Assembly (NCBI RefSeq): GCF_000522985.1
Contig: NZ_CP007129.1
Location: 496,001-560,000 of the forward strand
Origin: Gemmatirosa kalamazoonensis
GTDB taxonomy: Bacteria > Gemmatimonadota > Gemmatimonadetes > Gemmatimonadales > Gemmatimonadaceae
Direction: 5' to 3'
Length of the DNA: 64,000 bases
Shown: piece by piece, positions 1-8,047 of the stretch
Layout of the letters: each line of letters begins with the position of its first letter
How positions within the stretch are numbered: position 1 is the first letter of the stretch
The notes under the pieces: generated by a model
What the model was told of the DNA's origin: nothing
Database searches by the model: none
The model's input: only the letters and a program-made list of their open reading frames with translations
Position numbers and translations under genes: made by a program

Positions 1-258
1 CGCCGCGCGCAGCGCCTGCGTGTCGGCGACGAACACGATCCGCGCGGTCGCCGGCATCGCCGACTCGAGGCGCGCGCGGTCGCGCGCGTCGGCCACGAGC
101 GCCACCACCGTCGGCGTGCGGGAGGGCCGCAGCAGCGGGGAGCGCCGGTGCGACGACACCGCGCCGGGCGACGGGCGCGCGTTACGTCGCGTATCGCCGT
201 TGCCCGTGGCGTGTCCAGGGCGGACCGGCAGCGTCTCCAATTCTGGAGCTCCACTCAT
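1..258 (-). CDS. partial protein of unknown function, possibly regulator N-terminus
   Basis: The first 86 residues of a gene that runs off the left edge. ATG at 258 opens a frame with no stop up to base 1. The first 45 or so residues are polar and low-complexity; then comes a stretch that reads like an alpha/beta sensory domain (TVVALVADARDRARLESAM, then ARIVFVADTQAL). That pattern recalls the receiver-like N-terminus of some helix-turn-helix regulators, but no DNA-binding domain is inside the window, so the function is a guess. It is divergent from the small lipoprotein gene starting at 271, with only 12 bases between the two starts. Confidence 0.4.
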   Translation of the reverse strand, partial: MSGAPELETLPVRPGHATGNGDTRRNARPSPGAVSSHRRSPLLRPSRTPTVVALVADARDRARLESAMPATARIVFVADTQALRAA

Positions 259-270
259 CAGGAGCTCTCC

Positions 271-498
271 ATGTTCCGTTCCACGCGCTGCACGCTCGCC
301 CTGCTCGCGCTCCTCGTCGCCCCGCTCGCCGCGTGCGGCACGAGCGATCCCACCGCCCCCGACGCCGTCGTCGCGCGCCAGGGGTCGACCCAGCTCGCGC
401 GGTCCGCCACGGACACGTCGACGGCGACGACCGTGGGGCGCATCGCGCAAGGCAGTCGGAACCTCTGCGACGCGACGCAGCCGTGGTGGCTCTGCTGA
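271..498 (+). CDS. small putative lipoprotein (75 aa)
   Basis: Residues 1-21 form a lipoprotein signal peptide (positively charged start, hydrophobic LALLALLVAPLA, then the lipobox AAC-G). The mature part is short, Ser/Thr-rich and ends with a CDATQPWWLC tail, so the processed protein would have two further cysteines. A purine-rich AGGAG sits 6 bases before the chosen ATG; an upstream in-frame ATG at 148 would bury the signal peptide and was rejected. Function unknown. It precedes, in the opposite direction, the 3' end of the TPR gene. Confidence 0.55.
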   Translation: MFRSTRCTLALLALLVAPLAACGTSDPTAPDAVVARQGSTQLARSATDTSTATTVGRIAQGSRNLCDATQPWWLC

Positions 499-553
499 GG
501 GAAGCGCGGTACGGCGGTGGCTCGGCGATGCATCGTTCGTCGGAGCGGTCGAC

Positions 554-1774
554 TCAGGTGCCGACGAGAGCGTCCACGGTGGCGTCGTCGACGGGCAGGG
601 CGCGGATCTCCGCGATGACCGCGGAGGAGGGGGCGCCGAGGGGTGGGGGTGGAGCGACGGTCCTCGCCCGCGTGGGGCGATGCTCGCGCGGCGCGGCAGC
701 GAGTGCGTTGGCCATGTCGTCCGTCTGCCACGTGAGCTCGTGGAATCCCGCGGGGATCGTGATGGCGCGAGCCGTGTGCACGTACCGCTCCGCGGCGCCA
801 CGCGCGCCGCGGGTCAGCGCGCCCGAGGCGAGGTCGATCCACGCGCAGGCGCGCTCGTACGCCGGCTCCCCCGCCGCCGCCAGACGCTCGGCGACGGCGG
901 ACAGGGCGTCGGCCGTGGCGTGGTCGCCGAGCGCGCTCGCGGCGAGCACCGCGCCGCCGAGCGCGGGGAGCTGCAGACGGCGCACCGTCGTGAGCCCCAG
1001 GCTCGCCTGGAACGCGCGCAGCGCGGCGGCGTACTCGCCGACCTTGCGGCAGAGGCGCGCGAGGTTGATGAGCATCTCGGCGCGACCCTCGGCGTCGTCG
1101 TGCGCGTGCACGAACGCCTGCCAGCCGTGCTCGAACGCGGCGTCGTAGTCCTCCGCGGCGGTCGCCGCGAGCATCAGCCCGTGGTGCGCGCCGCGCGCGA
1201 TCGGGCTGCCCGCGGGGGCCGCCGCGAGCGCGCGCCGGTACGCGTCGCGTGCCGCCGGGTAGTTGCCGCGCTGCCCGTGCACGACGCCGAGTCCGACCGC
1301 GGCGCGCGCCGCGAGCTCGTCGTCGTGCGCCCGCGCGGCGAGATCGCGGGCGCTCTCGTAGTAGCGCGTCGCGGCGTCCAGCTCGCCCATCTGCCGGGCG
1401 ACGCGGCCGAGCTGCGCGAGGACGTGGCCGCGCCGCACGAGCGCGTCGTCGGCGAGGAGCGGCACGAGCGACTGGAGCGCGGAGAGCGCGAGGTGGAGCG
1501 CGGCGGCGCGCTCCATCGCCTCGACCTCGCGCTGGACGAGCCCTGCGAGCGCGTCGGGGGCCGCGGGGCCGCGCCACGCGAGCAGCTCGCGCGCCATCGG
1601 CTCGACCGCCTCGGCGCAGCCGTGCGCGTACCCCGCGCGGTCGGCCGCGTCGACCTGGCCCAGGCGGGCGAGCACGGTGGCGACGACGAGCCACCGCGCC
1701 GACGCCTCGTCGGGAGCGTCGGTCGTGTCGAGGTCCGCGCGCAGCGCGGCCGTGGGGAGGAGGCGTGGGAGCAC
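554..1774 (-). CDS. tetratricopeptide-repeat protein
   Basis: An alanine-rich, all-helical protein of about 406 residues with recurring TPR-like pairs (for example GELDAATRYYESARDLAARA, then GNYPAARDAYRRALAAA and GEYAAALRAFQASLGL). TPR arrays are protein-binding scaffolds, so a partner-binding role is likely but the partner is unknown. No signal peptide or other domain is visible. The frame is open up to 1954, but the residues before LPRLLPTAALRADL look non-coding (Arg/Pro-rich), so I chose the GTG at 1774; no strong ribosome binding site supports it. The start leaves a 65-base divergent promoter region before the gene at 1840. Confidence 0.6.
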   Translation of the reverse strand: MLPRLLPTAALRADLDTTDAPDEASARWLVVATVLARLGQVDAADRAGYAHGCAEAVEPMARELLAWRGPAAPDALAGLVQREVEAMERAAALHLALSALQSLVPLLADDALVRRGHVLAQLGRVARQMGELDAATRYYESARDLAARAHDDELAARAAVGLGVVHGQRGNYPAARDAYRRALAAAPAGSPIARGAHHGLMLAATAAEDYDAAFEHGWQAFVHAHDDAEGRAEMLINLARLCRKVGEYAAALRAFQASLGLTTVRRLQLPALGGAVLAASALGDHATADALSAVAERLAAAGEPAYERACAWIDLASGALTRGARGAAERYVHTARAITIPAGFHELTWQTDDMANALAAAPREHRPTRARTVAPPPPLGAPSSAVIAEIRALPVDDATVDALVGT

Positions 1775-1839
1775 TGTGGCGCGTGAGTATGGCGGCACCC
1801 GGCGGTGACGCAATATGCGTTGCCCACCGGGTAACGGGG

Positions 1840-2121
1840 ATGCCCGAGGCGGAACCGCGCGGCGAGGAACGCGCACGCAGCGTCCGTCGCGAGAGCGATG
1901 GCAGCGACGACGCGGCGACCACCTCGGACGACATCGACATGGCGGATCCGGCACAGCACGGGCCAGCAGGGGAAGTGACGCAGCGGGAGGGCGTCCAGCG
2001 GATCGTCCAGGAGGTCGCGCGCGACGCCCGCGCGGTCCACGACGACGTCTCGTTCGCGCGGCTCGTGCGCAGCCTCGACGAACGCGTGACGGAGGTGCTC
2101 AGACTGTTCGGCCGCACCTGA
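1840..2121 (+). CDS. small acidic hypothetical protein (93 aa)
   Basis: Starts at ATG 1840 after the purine-rich ACGGGG. The first half is acidic and disordered-looking (many D, E, S, G); the second half (EGVQRIVQEVARDARAVHDD, then FARLVRSLDERVTEVLRLFG) is predicted helical and amphipathic. The balanced composition, unlike the Arg/Pro-rich antisense frames, argues that it is real. No family recognised. It is followed 43 bases later by another small gene on the same strand, so the two may be co-transcribed. Confidence 0.5.
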   Translation: MPEAEPRGEERARSVRRESDGSDDAATTSDDIDMADPAQHGPAGEVTQREGVQRIVQEVARDARAVHDDVSFARLVRSLDERVTEVLRLFGRT

Positions 2122-2164
2122 CGCCGCGCGCCGCTCGCATTCACCGCAAGCCCTGAGGAAGACG

Positions 2165-2416
2165 ATGTCCGAGGACCGACCCACCGCGCAGGCCATCCTC
2201 GAAGCGGCGCAGCGGATCGACATGAACCTCACGCTCGAGGCGGCCGAGCGGCTCGCGCGCGGCGAGAGCCTGCACCCGGACTGGGAGCGGCACCATTTTC
2301 TCCCGGCGGTGGGAAGCAGCGGCGGGTGCGACGGCGTCTGCTTCGGCCGCATCGGCGACTTCCAGTTCTGCATCACGGTGCGGCCCCCGAGCGTGCACAT
2401 CTGCCGGCGGGCGTAG
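2165..2416 (+). CDS. small cysteine-containing hypothetical protein (83 aa)
   Basis: An 83-residue protein starting at an ATG preceded by GAGGAAG. Residues 1-38 look helical (ILEAAQRIDMNLTLEAAERL); residues 48-80 form a Gly/Cys-rich segment with four cysteines (CDGVCFG, then FQFCI and HIC). The organisation, a helical leader-like half and a Cys/Gly-rich half, could suit a small metal-binding protein or a peptide precursor, but no modification enzyme is encoded next to it. Likely in an operon with the 93-residue protein upstream. Function unknown. Confidence 0.55.
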   Translation: MSEDRPTAQAILEAAQRIDMNLTLEAAERLARGESLHPDWERHHFLPAVGSSGGCDGVCFGRIGDFQFCITVRPPSVHICRRA

Positions 2417-2472
2417 GCGCGGCCTAACGGCGGGCGCTTTCGCCCGACCGGTGCGGGTGCGATCGTCCAACC

Positions 2473-4083
2473 ATGCCCGAGCCGCTCCTTCCGCGCCGCG
2501 CGTTCGTCGGCGCCTCCCTCGCCGCCGGCGCCGCCGGCGCCGCCGCGCTCGTGCGCGGCCGCCGCGTGTGGACACCCGCCGACGGCGCGCCCGCGCTGAT
2601 CACGTCGGAGCAGCTCCGGCCGCAGCTGCCGAGCGGCGTGCAGGCCGGCGATCCGCTGCCCGACCGCGCCATGCTGTGGAGCCGCACCGACCGGCCGGCG
2701 CGCGTGTCGGTGGAGTGGGCCACGCGCGAGGACTTCCGCGGCGCGCGCCGCGTGCGCGGCCCGGTGGCGCGCGCCGACGCGGCGTTCACGACGCACCTCG
2801 ACCTCGCCGGCCTCCCGCCCGGCGCGACGGTGCACTACCGCCTGCGCTACGAGAGCGAGGCGTCGCCCGGCGCGTGGAGCGAGCCGCTCGTCGGTCGCTT
2901 CCAGACCGCGCCGCTGCCTAACGCTGCACCGACGCGCGGCGTGCGCGTCGCGTGGTCGGCCGACATGGTGGGGCAGGGGTGGGGGATCGACGCGTCGCGC
3001 GGTGGACTGCGCATCTACGACGCGCTGCGGCGCGCCGAGCCCGATCTGTTCGTGCACTCGGGCGACAACATCTACGCCGACGGCCCGCTCGCGTCCGAGG
3101 TGGCGCTCGACGACGGCACCGTGTGGCGCAACCTCGTGACCGAGGCGAAGAGCAAGGTCGCCGAGACGCTGGACGAGTTCCGCGGCAACTTCGCCTATCA
3201 CCTGCTCGACCCGCACGCCCGCGCGTTCCACGCCGAGGTGCCGATGGTCGCGCAGTGGGACGACCACGAGGTGTGCAACAACTGGTATCACGAGCTCGTG
3301 CTCGCCGACGACGCACGCTACACCGAGAAGCGCGCGCACGTGCTGGCCGAGCGCGCGAAGCAGGCGCTGTTCGAGTTCCTCCCGATCCGGCCCAACGCCG
3401 CGGAGCCGCGCCGCGTGTACCGCCGGTTCGCGTGGGGGCCGCTGCTCGAGGTGTTCGTCGTGGACCTGCGCAGCTACCGCGCCGCGAACTCGCCGAACCG
3501 CCAGCCGACGCCGTCGGCGGCCACCGCGCTGTTCGGCGCCACGCAGCTCGCGTGGCTGCAGCGCGCGCTGCGGTCGAGCCGCGCGACGTGGAAGGTGATC
3601 GCGAGCGATCTGCCGATCGGGCTCATCGTGCCGGATCCGCCGCGCGGTCCCGAGCGCACGTACGAGTCGTTCGCGAACGCCGACCCCGGCCCGCCGCTCG
3701 GCCGAGAGCACGAGATCGCGGCGCTGCTCGGCTTCCTCAAGCGCGAGCGGATCCGGAACGTCGTGTGGATCACGGCCGACGTGCACTACGCGGCGGCGCA
3801 TCACTACGCGCCGGAGCGCGCGGCGTTCACCGACTTCGACGCGTTCTGGGAGTTCGTCGCGGGCCCGATGCACGCGGGCACGTTCGGGCCGAACGCGCTC
3901 GACGCGACGTTCGGCCCCGAGGTGCGCTTCGCGCGCGTGGCGCCGAAGCCGAACCGGCCGCCGAGCGACGGGCTGCAGTTCTACGGCACGCTCGACGTCG
4001 ACCCGCGCACGCGCGCGCTCACCGCGGCGCTGCACGACGTGGCCGGGACGCGGCTCTGGTCGACCGATCTCGCGCCGGCCTGA
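2473..4083 (+). CDS. phoD: alkaline phosphatase D family protein (PhoD-like)
   Basis: A secreted metallophosphoesterase of 536 residues. The N-terminus carries a twin-arginine-type signal (RRAFVGASLAAGAAG), followed by the Fn3-like N-terminal PhoD domain (to about residue 145) and the metallophosphatase domain. Visible metal-ligand blocks are FVHSGDNIYADGP, QWDDHEVCNN and WITADVHYAAAHHY, which are the conserved signatures of PhoD enzymes that hydrolyse phosphate mono- and diesters in the periplasm. Length fits the family. No phosphate-regulon neighbour is present. It converges on the importer ATPase gene, leaving only 16 bases between stops. Confidence 0.9.
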   Translation: MPEPLLPRRAFVGASLAAGAAGAAALVRGRRVWTPADGAPALITSEQLRPQLPSGVQAGDPLPDRAMLWSRTDRPARVSVEWATREDFRGARRVRGPVARADAAFTTHLDLAGLPPGATVHYRLRYESEASPGAWSEPLVGRFQTAPLPNAAPTRGVRVAWSADMVGQGWGIDASRGGLRIYDALRRAEPDLFVHSGDNIYADGPLASEVALDDGTVWRNLVTEAKSKVAETLDEFRGNFAYHLLDPHARAFHAEVPMVAQWDDHEVCNNWYHELVLADDARYTEKRAHVLAERAKQALFEFLPIRPNAAEPRRVYRRFAWGPLLEVFVVDLRSYRAANSPNRQPTPSAATALFGATQLAWLQRALRSSRATWKVIASDLPIGLIVPDPPRGPERTYESFANADPGPPLGREHEIAALLGFLKRERIRNVVWITADVHYAAAHHYAPERAAFTDFDAFWEFVAGPMHAGTFGPNALDATFGPEVRFARVAPKPNRPPSDGLQFYGTLDVDPRTRALTAALHDVAGTRLWSTDLAPA

Positions 4084-4099
4084 CGACTCACAGGATCCT

Positions 4100-4900
4100 T
4101 CAGAGCCGGAACCGCCAGAACGCCTCGCCCGTCTCGGCGTCGACGGCGCGGTCCGCGCGCACGCGGAACACGCGCTCGAGCAGCTCGCGCGGGATCGCGG
4201 TCGCGTCCTCGGTCTCGAGCACGAGGCGCCCGCCGTCGAGCAGGAAGAAGACGTCGCCGTACTGCAGCGCGACGTTCAGATCGTGGAGCACCGCGACGAC
4301 GGTGCAGTCGACGTCGCGCAGCCCGCGCGCGATCTCGAGTAGGTGCAGCTGGTAGTGCACGTCGAGGCTCGCCGTCGGCTCGTCGAGAAAGAGGACCTTC
4401 GGCTGCCGGTCGACCGCGTCGGCGTTCCAGATCTGCGCGAGCACGCGCGCGAGCTGCACCTTCTGCTGCTCCCCGCCGGAGAGCGTGGGGTACGCGCGCC
4501 CCGCGTAGCCGAGCATCCCCACGAGGTCGAGCGCCTGCCGCACGATGTCGCGGTCGCGGGCGCCCGGCGAGCGGCCGAAGTGCGGGTAGCGGCCCATGAG
4601 CACCACCTCCTCGACGGGCAGCGGGAACACCAGCTCCACGTGCTGCGACAGCACGGCGCGCGTGCGCGCGAGCGCGTCCGGTGAGAACGCCGCCGGCGTG
4701 CGGGCACCGCCGCTCGTCGCGTACCGGACCTCGCCCGACGTCGGCGCGAGCAGCCCGGTCGCGATCTTGAGGAGCGTCGACTTGCCGGCGCCGTTCGGCC
4801 CGAGCACGACGTTGAGCCGATTCGGGCGGAAGTGGACCGTCACGTCGTCGAGGAGGCGCGCGCCGTCGACGACGTAGCCGACGTTCACGACATCGACCAT
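4100..4900 (-). CDS. hmuV: haem/iron ABC transporter ATP-binding protein
   Basis: A 266-residue ABC ATPase of the FecCD-partner (HmuV/BtuD) class: Walker A GPNGAGKST near residue 36, signature LSGGEQQKV, Walker B VLFLDEPTASLD and a switch histidine in AVLHDLN. It energises the permease encoded immediately upstream; ATG 4900 lies 12 bases after the permease stop. Substrate (haem, ferric siderophore or cobalamin) cannot be settled from the ATPase; the solute-binding protein in the same operon looks haem/siderophore-like, hence the symbol. Confidence 0.85.
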   Translation of the reverse strand: MVDVVNVGYVVDGARLLDDVTVHFRPNRLNVVLGPNGAGKSTLLKIATGLLAPTSGEVRYATSGGARTPAAFSPDALARTRAVLSQHVELVFPLPVEEVVLMGRYPHFGRSPGARDRDIVRQALDLVGMLGYAGRAYPTLSGGEQQKVQLARVLAQIWNADAVDRQPKVLFLDEPTASLDVHYQLHLLEIARGLRDVDCTVVAVLHDLNVALQYGDVFFLLDGGRLVLETEDATAIPRELLERVFRVRADRAVDAETGEAFWRFRL

Positions 4901-4912
4901 GCGCGACCTCGC

Positions 4913-5980
4913 TCAGCCTCGCGCCCAGCCGACACCGGCGCGCGTCTGCCGGCGCAGGATCGCGAGGAACACCGGCGCGCCGACGACGGCGGTGATGATC
5001 CCGATCGGCAGCTCGGCCGGCGGGATGACGAGCCGCGCGACGACGTCGATCACCTCCATGAGGAGCGCGCCCGACAGCGCCGAGGCGGGGAGGAGGAACG
5101 TGTAGTCGGACGAGCGGAGCATGCGCAGCGCGTGGGGGATCACGAGCCCCACGAACGCGATCACGCCGACCATCGCCGTCGCCACCGCGACCATGAGCGT
5201 GTTGACGACGAGCAGGCGCATCACGAGCCGTCGCGGATCGACGCCGAGGTATGCCGCCTCGTCCTCGCCGAGCATGAGCGCGTTGAGCGCCTTGCCGGCG
5301 CGCAGCGACCAGCCGAAGCACAGCGCGAAGCAGACCGCGACGAGCGCGACGCCGCGCCAGTCGGCGGTGGTGAACGTGCCGAGGTTCCAGAACGTGATGT
5401 TGCGCGCCTGCGGGTCGCGCGCGACGTACGACAGGAACCCGGTGCCCGCGCCGCACACCGCGTTCACGGCGATGCCGGCGAGCAGCAGCGTGAAGACGTG
5501 CACCTTGCCGAACGACGAGGCGAGCCGGTAGACGAGGAGCGTCGCGCCGAACGCGCCGGCGAACGCGAGCGCGGGGACGGCGAGGGTGCCTAACGGTCGG
5601 GTGAACGTCCCGGCGCCGAACACGAACACGCACGCCGCGCCGAGCGCCGCGCCGGCCGACGTGCCGGCGAGCCCCGGCTCGACGATCGGGTTGCGGAAGA
5701 GCCCCTGCATGAGCGTGCCCGAGACGCCGAGCACCGCGCCGGTGAGCCCGGCGAGCAGCACGCGCGGAAGGCGGAGCTGGAGGAACACGTTGCGGTCGAG
5801 CGCATCCGACGCCGTCGCCGGCGACCAGCCGAGCGCCTGGGCCACGATGGTCGCGATGCGCGCCGGCGTGAACGTGAACGCGCCGACCGACGCCGACACG
5901 ACGAGCGACCCGACGAGCAGCGCGACGAGCACCGCATAGACGCGCACGTGGCCGCGGCGCATCGCGACGGCGCCCTGCAT
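4913..5980 (-). CDS. hmuU: haem/iron ABC transporter permease (FecCD family)
   Basis: A polytopic FecCD-type permease of 355 residues with the family blocks LRLPRVLLAGLTGAVLG, LMQGLFRNP, EPGLAGTSAGAALGA and IAFVGLVIPHALR, the last being the helix that contacts the ATPase. About nine to ten membrane segments are visible. Its ATG overlaps the stop of the solute-binding protein gene (TGATG at 5978-5982), which indicates translational coupling in a T-U-V operon. Confidence 0.88.
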   Translation of the reverse strand: MQGAVAMRRGHVRVYAVLVALLVGSLVVSASVGAFTFTPARIATIVAQALGWSPATASDALDRNVFLQLRLPRVLLAGLTGAVLGVSGTLMQGLFRNPIVEPGLAGTSAGAALGAACVFVFGAGTFTRPLGTLAVPALAFAGAFGATLLVYRLASSFGKVHVFTLLLAGIAVNAVCGAGTGFLSYVARDPQARNITFWNLGTFTTADWRGVALVAVCFALCFGWSLRAGKALNALMLGEDEAAYLGVDPRRLVMRLLVVNTLMVAVATAMVGVIAFVGLVIPHALRMLRSSDYTFLLPASALSGALLMEVIDVVARLVIPPAELPIGIITAVVGAPVFLAILRRQTRAGVGWARG

Positions 5981-6879
5981 CAATGCTGCGCGACGGGCGG
6001 CGTGGACGCGCTGTCGGGGTGGAACCACGCCGCGAGCTTGCGCACGACCGCGGGCGTGCGCGGCCCGAAGTACATGATCTCCTGCTCGTCGACGCGGTGG
6101 ATCCGGTTCGACTGCGCCGCGGGCGTGAGCGCGACACCCGGCAGCGTCTTGAACTTGTCGACGGTTCCGTAGCGGTCGAAGCCGACGTCGGTGGCGATGA
6201 TCACGTCGGGCGCGGCGCGCGCGATGAGCTCGGGCGACAGCCGCGCCATCCCGCCCACCGAGTCGATGGCGTTCTCGGCGCCGGCCCAGTGGAGCATCGC
6301 GTCGGCCGAGCCGCCGCGCTTGAGCGCGAGGTAGTCGTTGCGGATCTGGCCGAAGTGGATGATCAGCACGCGCGGGCGCTTCTGCCCGGCCCACTTCACG
6401 GTGTCGCGCCAGAGCGAGTCCATGCCGGCCCGCCACGCGGCGAGCACGCTGTCCGCCGCGTGCTCGCGGTGGAACTCCTGCCCGAGCTTCGTGAGCAGCG
6501 CCTGCGCGCTGTCGACCGTTCCGCCGGGCGCCAGGGTCTCGACGCGGATGCCGACCTTGCGCACCTGATCGAGCACCGGCTCGGGCCCCACGTTGCCGTC
6601 GGTGACGAGCAGCGTCGGCTTCGTCGAGATGATCCCCTCGGCGGAGAGCGCGCGGTGGTAGCCGACCGACGGCACCTGCTTGATCTGCGGCGGATAGATC
6701 GACGTGAGGTCGCGCCCGACCAGCACGCTCTCCGCGCCGATCGCGTAGAGGAACTCGTTGATCTGCTTCGAGACGCTGACGACGCGTGGGCCGCTGGTGC
6801 TCCGCGACGAGCACGCGGCGACGAGCGACGCGGCGGCGATCAGGGAGACGAGGGACGCGCGACGGGCGGGGCGTGGCAT
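5980..6879 (-). CDS. hmuT: haem/iron ABC transporter substrate-binding lipoprotein
   Basis: A periplasmic-binding-protein of the BtuF/HmuT type anchored as a lipoprotein: signal MPRPARRASLVSLIAAASLVA followed by lipobox AAC. Blocks typical of the family are RVVSVSKQINEFLYAIGA near the start, PSVGYHRALSAEGIISTKPT, and the second-lobe segment PDVIIATDVGFDRYG. I prefer ATG 6879 because it starts directly at the signal peptide; an in-frame GTG at 6909 would add ten residues. First gene of the three-gene importer operon. Iron-dependent regulation is likely in this family, but I see no clear Fur box. Confidence 0.8.
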   Translation of the reverse strand: MPRPARRASLVSLIAAASLVAACSSRSTSGPRVVSVSKQINEFLYAIGAESVLVGRDLTSIYPPQIKQVPSVGYHRALSAEGIISTKPTLLVTDGNVGPEPVLDQVRKVGIRVETLAPGGTVDSAQALLTKLGQEFHREHAADSVLAAWRAGMDSLWRDTVKWAGQKRPRVLIIHFGQIRNDYLALKRGGSADAMLHWAGAENAIDSVGGMARLSPELIARAAPDVIIATDVGFDRYGTVDKFKTLPGVALTPAAQSNRIHRVDEQEIMYFGPRTPAVVRKLAAWFHPDSASTPPVAQH

Positions 6880-7064
6880 GGGCGGGGCGGGCGCTGGGAC
6901 GACGTGCACGGCAGCAACTTACACGTGGAGTGGCCGGGCTCCACCGGCGGCCGACACGGAGGCAGGACGCGCCTCTAAAGGAACCCGCAAGGGTAATTAT
7001 GGGCTCCGTTGGTGCGCTCCCCGGACGACGTGTGCCCCGCACAGCTTCTGCGTGATGGCCGGCC

Positions 7065-7709
7065 ATGCCCAGACTCGGTCCGAGCGGCTTCGGCATGACG
7101 CCTCGGCGCGTGCTCGTGTGGGGGCTCGTTCTCGTCGCCCTCGCCACCGCCACCGCCGTCGGCGTGGCACTGGTCCAGCGCGTCCGCGCGCCGCTGGCCC
7201 GCGGCGGCGCGCCCGAGCCGCCGCGCATCACCCAGCAGATCGCCGTCGAGCGCCTGCAGGCCGTCGCGAAGCTCGTCGCCTCCGAGATGACGCTGCGCGA
7301 CGTCGTGATCTACGAGCAGACGCGGTTCGCGGCGACGAAGCGCGCGCTGCTCGTCGTCACCGGGCGCGTGTCGGCCGGCATCGACCTGGAGCACGGCACC
7401 GGCGTGGAGATCGACTCCGTGGCGAAGCGCATCGTCTTCACGCTGCCGCCGGCGCAGATCCTCGGCGTCGACGTGCTGAACCTGACGACGTACGACGAGC
7501 GCGCCGGGCTGCTGAACCCGTTCCGCCCGTCGGACCGCGACGAGATCCAGCGGCGCGTCCGGACGCAGCTGATCGAGGCCGCACGCCAGTCCGGCATCCT
7601 GACGCACGCCGACGAGAGCGCCGGCCGCATGCTCCAGGCGCTGTTCGGCCGCGACGGCTACACGGTCGAGATCCGGCGGCCCGTCGTCGAGCGGCGGCCC
7701 GCGGGCTAA
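7065..7709 (+). CDS. DUF4230 domain-containing membrane-anchored protein
   Basis: A 214-residue protein with one N-terminal membrane helix (VLVWGLVLVALATATAVGVAL) and a C-terminal DUF4230 domain (QQIAVERLQAVAKLVASEM, the central beta-rich part, and IEAARQSGILTHADESAGRML), whose role is unknown. Start at ATG 7065; an internal ATG at 7095 is possible. It is divergent from the haem importer; the 185-base gap contains a small ACCC-GCAA-GGGT hairpin next to an AT-rich TAATTAT that may be a promoter element. Confidence 0.75.
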   Translation: MPRLGPSGFGMTPRRVLVWGLVLVALATATAVGVALVQRVRAPLARGGAPEPPRITQQIAVERLQAVAKLVASEMTLRDVVIYEQTRFAATKRALLVVTGRVSAGIDLEHGTGVEIDSVAKRIVFTLPPAQILGVDVLNLTTYDERAGLLNPFRPSDRDEIQRRVRTQLIEAARQSGILTHADESAGRMLQALFGRDGYTVEIRRPVVERRPAG

Positions 7710-8047
7710 CCGATCCAGTCGGTGCACACATCGCAGTCGCTTCGAGTGCGAGACGCGCCAGGGGCCCGGACACCTCGCTGTTGCACGGCCGCCACATCCC
7801 CGAGTCCGCGGCGGACGCCAGGTAGAGCGGGTCGGCGACGGCGGAGAGTTCGCCGGCTGACCTCGGGCCGGTGACCGCAGGAGAAGGCCGGGCGTTGGCA
7901 TGATTCGTCCCATTGATTTCGGTTTTCGTTCGGGTGTACTCTATGTCCCCCCGAGCTCGGACGAGAGCGAGCTCGGCGAGATCGTCTCTCTCGGACTCGG
8001 TCCCGCTGGTTGTTCCGCTCCTCGTCTCGCGCTGACTCACGTGCCCC
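7710..8047. other. intergenic region upstream of the mutasome operon
   Basis: No convincing gene in these 338 bases. The right half is markedly less G+C-rich and holds the candidate imuA promoter at 7913-7942. Two copies of CGAGCTCGG lie at about 7963-7985. A minus-strand frame across 7720-7870 gives a fairly natural-looking peptide, but it has no start codon or ribosome binding site and extends antisense into the DUF4230 gene, so I did not call it. Confidence 0.4.
7913..7942 (+). promoter_or_regulatory. candidate promoter of imuA-imuB-dnaE2
   Basis: TTGATT (7913-7918) and TACTCT (7937-7942) are separated by 18 bases, close to a sigma70 layout and in the AT-richest stretch of the region. It lies about 105 bases upstream of imuA. 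ImuA-ImuB-DnaE2 operons are usually LexA-controlled; GTTCGGGTGTAC overlaps the -10 side here and could be a divergent operator, but it is not a perfect match to any SOS box I know. Confidence 0.35.

Noticed and set aside
20-1786. 588-residue plus-strand open frame
   Set aside because: Arg/Pro/Ser-rich composition typical of an antisense frame in G+C-rich DNA; the TPR gene on the minus strand explains the region.
1174-4035. 953-residue minus-strand open frame opposite phoD
   Set aside because: No motifs, shadow composition, and it overlaps the whole phoD gene with its metal-binding signatures.
6960-7010. Possible riboswitch upstream of the haem importer (ACCC-GCAA-GGGT hairpin)
   Set aside because: Only one short hairpin; no match to cobalamin, c-di-GMP or other riboswitch cores that I can recognise, and it is equally close to the DUF4230 gene.
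7716-8040. Natural-looking minus-strand peptide (ELSAVADPLYLASAADSG...)
   Set aside because: No start codon with a ribosome binding site in the plausible part; the rest is antisense to the DUF4230 gene.
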